Origin: an uncultured Bacilli bacterium
GTDB lineage: Bacteria; Bacillota_I; Bacilli_A; RF39; UBA660
Assembly (NCBI GenBank): GCA_947588925.1
Contig: CANQAT010000007.1
Span: 1 to 34,964, forward strand
Direction of reading: 5' to 3'
DNA length: 34,964 nt
The notes beneath the pieces are model-generated. The model searched no databases. It had not been told where the DNA came from and saw nothing but the letters and a program-made list of their open reading frames with translations. The first letter of the stretch is position 1, and each line of letters begins with the position of its first letter. The translations under genes and the position numbers were made by a program. Shown in pieces: positions 32,734 to 34,964 of this stretch.

Positions 32734-33792
32734 TGGTTCAGATACACCATCTTTAAATGCACTTACTAATTCATTGAATTTAAGAAGATTATTAGCTAAA
32801 GCATTCTTATCAGACTCATATTGAATTCTATCTAGGGCGAGCTGACTCCTCTCTTCATCAAGTGCGTCTTTTTGCTTTCTAAGTACATCTTCAATATGTG
32901 CGAGCTCTTCTCTTCTATTATCGTATGCAGCCTGTACTTCTTTTTGTACTTTGTCGATGTTGTCTTGCTCTTTCTTTTTATACTCTTCAAATTCTTGCTT
33001 TTCATTTTCTAATGAAGCTTGAGAATCTTTAAGTAGATTAAGTCTCTTTTCGATTTCTTCTTTTTTCTCAGTTAATTTATTTAATACTTCTTCTTTATAT
33101 TCGTTTATCTCATCAAACTGACTCTTTTTAGAATTTTCTATTTCAGATTGTAGTTTCTTTAATTCATCAAATCTTGAATCGATTTTTTGTTTTAAATCAT
33201 TATTCTTTCTGAATATCTCTGAAGCGTCTTTTACATTTACACTAACTTTTTCAAATAGATCATTTATATCTGTTGAATCTATATTATCTTCTTCATACTC
33301 AGTTAGTTTATTTAACTCTTCTATAGGTGTATCAGAAAGTGTGATTGTATCATCAGACTCACTATTTTCTTGTGGCTCTAAACTTTCTACCTCTTCAGGT
33401 TCACTTACAGTCTCAAGATTTTCATCAACGCTTGGTAGCTCTTCTTCAGTGTTATTAGGTACATTGTCTGAAGGAGCCTCTACCTCATTAATATCTTCAG
33501 TAGGAGTTTCTACGTTATTAGCATCTTCTTGTTCATTTTCGTTATCTTGAGTATAATAATCAAAACTAGGTTCTTCTACATTAGTATCTTCAGCTGCGCT
33601 ATCTAAGCTACTTATTCCAAAGTTATTATTTTCTACAGGAGTTGTATCATTATTAACTTCTGTATTAAATAAATCCTCGTTTTCATAATCACTTTCTCCA
33701 AGACCACTTATTGAATCATAAGTAAATTCTTCATTTTGTTCATCGTTATTATCGCTATTAAATTCAAATATATCATCGTTATAATTTTCCAT
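32725..33792 (-). CDS. Acidic disordered/coiled-coil protein (paralogue 2)
   Basis: 355 aa, not a recognised family. Residues 1-175 are strongly acidic and low complexity (Asn/Asp/Glu rich with spaced aromatic residues, e.g. DIFEFN, FTYDS, SFDYYTQ), likely disordered. Residues 185-330 are a continuous charged coiled coil with heptads (DELKKLQSEIENSKKSQ and following). The short tail is LLKFNELVSAFKDGVSEPKE. It shares the coiled-coil-plus-tail plan with the gene just upstream (11 bases apart). No membrane segment; cytoplasmic scaffold or cytoskeletal role is a guess. Confidence 0.75.
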   Translation of the reverse strand: MENYNDDIFEFNSDNNDEQNEEFTYDSISGLGESDYENEDLFNTEVNNDTTPVENNNFGISSLDSAAEDTNVEEPSFDYYTQDNENEQEDANNVETPTEDINEVEAPSDNVPNNTEEELPSVDENLETVSEPEEVESLEPQENSESDDTITLSDTPIEELNKLTEYEEDNIDSTDINDLFEKVSVNVKDASEIFRKNNDLKQKIDSRFDELKKLQSEIENSKKSQFDEINEYKEEVLNKLTEKKEEIEKRLNLLKDSQASLENEKQEFEEYKKKEQDNIDKVQKEVQAAYDNRREELAHIEDVLRKQKDALDEERSQLALDRIQYESDKNALANNLLKFNELVSAFKDGVSEPKE

Positions 33793-33803
33793 TTCACACC
33801 TCT

Positions 33804-34430
33804 TTATTCCTCATCACTTATTGGCTTAAAACTTGCATTTATTTGACTAATTAAGTCCTTAAATCTATCACATTTCTGTTGAAGATTCTTATTTTCAAGT
33901 TCAAGCTTCTCATTAGTAACTTCTTTATATTTTTCAAATTGATTTTTTTCAGATTCCAATATTTCTTGGGAGTGCTGAAGCCTATTCAATTCCAAACCTT
34001 TATAAGTTTCAAATTGTTCTTTTTCTTCTTTAAATTTTTCTTTTTGCATTTCTAACTCTTTTTTAGATAATTCTAACTCATTTAAAGAGTTATCCATGTT
34101 ATTTTTAAATTCGAGTTCCATTTTAGATAAGTTTTGTTTTTGCTCTTCTAAATATAAATTGACTTGTTCCATCTTCTTTTCATATTCTTCGTTTTTAGCA
34201 CTCACATACTTTTCAAAATCTAATTTAGATTTAGTTAATCTTTGTTTTTCTTCTAATAATTCTTGCTGCTCAATATTATTTTCTTCTCTTTTTTTGTTTA
34301 CAGTATCGATATATTTATTAAAATTATTGATATCATTAGTCAAATTATCAAACATACTATCTAAGTTTGTATCACTCTTTTGAGATGTATTAGAATTAAC
34401 ATTGTCGTTTAATAAAAAATCATCATACAT
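33804..34430 (-). CDS. Coiled-coil protein (paralogue 1)
   Basis: 208 aa. A short polar head (MYDDFLLNDNVNSNTSQKSD) is followed by an almost unbroken coiled coil (about residues 30-185, rich in Glu, Lys, Leu) and a tail DRFKDLISQINASFKPISDEE that parallels the end of the next gene's product (F-(K/N)-(D/E)-L-(I/V)-S). First gene of the pair, start ATG after AGGGTGAT. Family not recognised. Confidence 0.75.
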   Translation of the reverse strand: MYDDFLLNDNVNSNTSQKSDTNLDSMFDNLTNDINNFNKYIDTVNKKREENNIEQQELLEEKQRLTKSKLDFEKYVSAKNEEYEKKMEQVNLYLEEQKQNLSKMELEFKNNMDNSLNELELSKKELEMQKEKFKEEKEQFETYKGLELNRLQHSQEILESEKNQFEKYKEVTNEKLELENKNLQQKCDRFKDLISQINASFKPISDEE

Positions 34431-34472
34431 AAAATCACCCTTTTATTCTCTTTTTACTCTCGTACTGTACCA

Positions 34473-34501
34473 ATTGTATCATTTTTTTTAAAAAATTTCA
34501 A
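34473..34501 (-). promoter_or_regulatory. Promoter of the coiled-coil pair
   Basis: Minus strand TTGAAA (34501-34496), 17-base A/T-tract spacer, TACAAT (34478-34473). Confidence 0.6.
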
Positions 34502-34531
34502 TACAATTATACAATGTTTTATATTTTTCTT

Positions 34532-34664
34532 AATTCTCATAGTAAAAACCCTTTTTTAAATTGATGGGTTTTTAGTTTGAGAATAGCTATGGGTTTTTAG
34601 TTTGAGACAAGTTATAACTGAATAAAATAATATTACAAAATTATATGTTGCATTTAGTTTGAGA
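34532..34664. repeat. Repeated TTTAGTTTGAGA motifs, direct and inverted
   Basis: A 19-bp unit (ATGGGTTTTTAGTTTGAGA) occurs at 34564-34582 and again exactly at 34589-34607, 25 bp apart. A shorter copy (TTTAGTTTGAGA) is at 34653-34664. A near-inverted copy lies at 34533-34551 (two mismatches), able to form a long hairpin with the first unit. Multiple terminal repeats like this are typical of insertion sequence ends, but an operator array for the ORF that follows is also possible. Confidence 0.7.
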
Positions 34665-34702
34665 ATTATGTAAAGTAACACTTCATAAGGAGGTGTTTTT
34701 TT

Positions 34703-34964
34703 ATGAACAATTTAAATGATGTAATCTTGTATCTTGATGACATTAACTCATATGTCTATTCAATTCTTTATTATCATACTTGTCCTTTAAATGTTAGACA
34801 AGAATTGGATTTGACAGAAATTTTAATGTATTTATCAACCGTTTCTGAAATAATACAAGATATAAAAAACTATTTATATTCTAAAGAGGTTCTTCCGAAA
34901 GTTTCCGGAAAAAGTAGAAAGTGGATAGAAATATCTGCTTTTTATTTTATTGAAAGAGAATCGA
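34703..34964 (+). CDS. Partial ORF running off the window
   Basis: 87 complete codons with no stop before the end. Begins MNNLNDVILYLDDINSYVYS after a strong RBS (AAGGAGGTG), and later reads KVSGKSRKWIEISAFYF. Not recognised. Different character from the neighbouring coiled-coil genes, and preceded by the repeat array. It may be the first gene of an insertion sequence or other repeated element, which would explain why the sequence ends here. Confidence 0.6.
   Translation, partial: MNNLNDVILYLDDINSYVYSILYYHTCPLNVRQELDLTEILMYLSTVSEIIQDIKNYLYSKEVLPKVSGKSRKWIEISAFYFIERES

Overview
This is AT-rich DNA (roughly 30% G+C by eye) from a low-GC Gram-positive bacterium (Bacillota), probably an uncultured gut lineage near the Erysipelotrichia/RF39-type Bacilli. 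The evidence: a T-box riboswitch, GatCAB with AsnS, Gram-positive AGGAGG ribosome-binding sites, spoIIGA-sigE and yqfC-yqfD sporulation genes, and many intrinsic terminators. The code is standard: Trp is TGG and several genes stop at TGA (e.g. murD, the DUF1003 gene). The window looks like a whole contig. Its left end lies inside a poly-C-linked repeated promoter cassette and its right end inside a probable repeated element, both typical assembly break points. Most genes are on the minus strand.

Left third (1-11.7 kb): obg, a dicarboxylate/glutamate symporter, and a two-gene module of a HipA/CtkA-like kinase and a HIRAN protein, divergent from pyrG. Convergent to pyrG is a minus-strand tRNA-Asn/amidation locus: promoter, Asn T-box leader, two tandem tRNA-Asn(GTT) genes, a hairpin terminator, then gatC-gatA-gatB-asnS. 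One transcript could therefore carry both the tRNA sensor and the tRNA it senses, ahead of the enzymes that aminoacylate and amidate tRNAs. A yigZ/IMPACT-family gene follows on the plus strand.

Middle (11.7-23.7 kb): a 678-residue protein with a type IV prepilin N-terminus and BspA-like leucine-rich repeats. It is preceded by a promoter whose -35 (TTGACA) and -10 (GATAAT) are separated by an 18-base homopolymer of G plus six bases. This is the signature of a slipped-strand, phase-variable promoter. The 37 bp at and upstream of its -35 recur exactly at the left end of the window, so it is a cassette with at least two copies. Next come rpsB-tsf (S2 carries a Rho_N-like tail), an NlpC/P60 hydrolase, a compact candidate type I toxin-antitoxin locus (21-residue membrane peptide against a converging RNA), tRNA-Glu(CTC), a MazG-like gene, an acidic orphan, gltX, an OGG-type glycosylase, a DUF308 membrane protein, and a 0.6-kb non-coding interval bounded by repeats of the tRNA-Met 3' flank.

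Right third (23.7-35 kb): murD overlapping a murL-like epimerase gene (suggesting L-Glu addition followed by epimerisation in peptidoglycan synthesis), a zinc-ribbon protein, sigE and spoIIGA, a DnaQ-like exonuclease preceded by a 6S-like structured RNA, yqfD-yqfC, tdk, a XerD-like recombinase and two tandem coiled-coil paralogues. The end of the window has repeated motifs in front of an ORF that runs off the sequence.

Best candidates for an undescribed system are the homopolymer-switched pilin-LRR surface protein, the T-box-tRNA-gatCAB arrangement that lacks the usual adjacent terminator, and the type I toxin-antitoxin locus.
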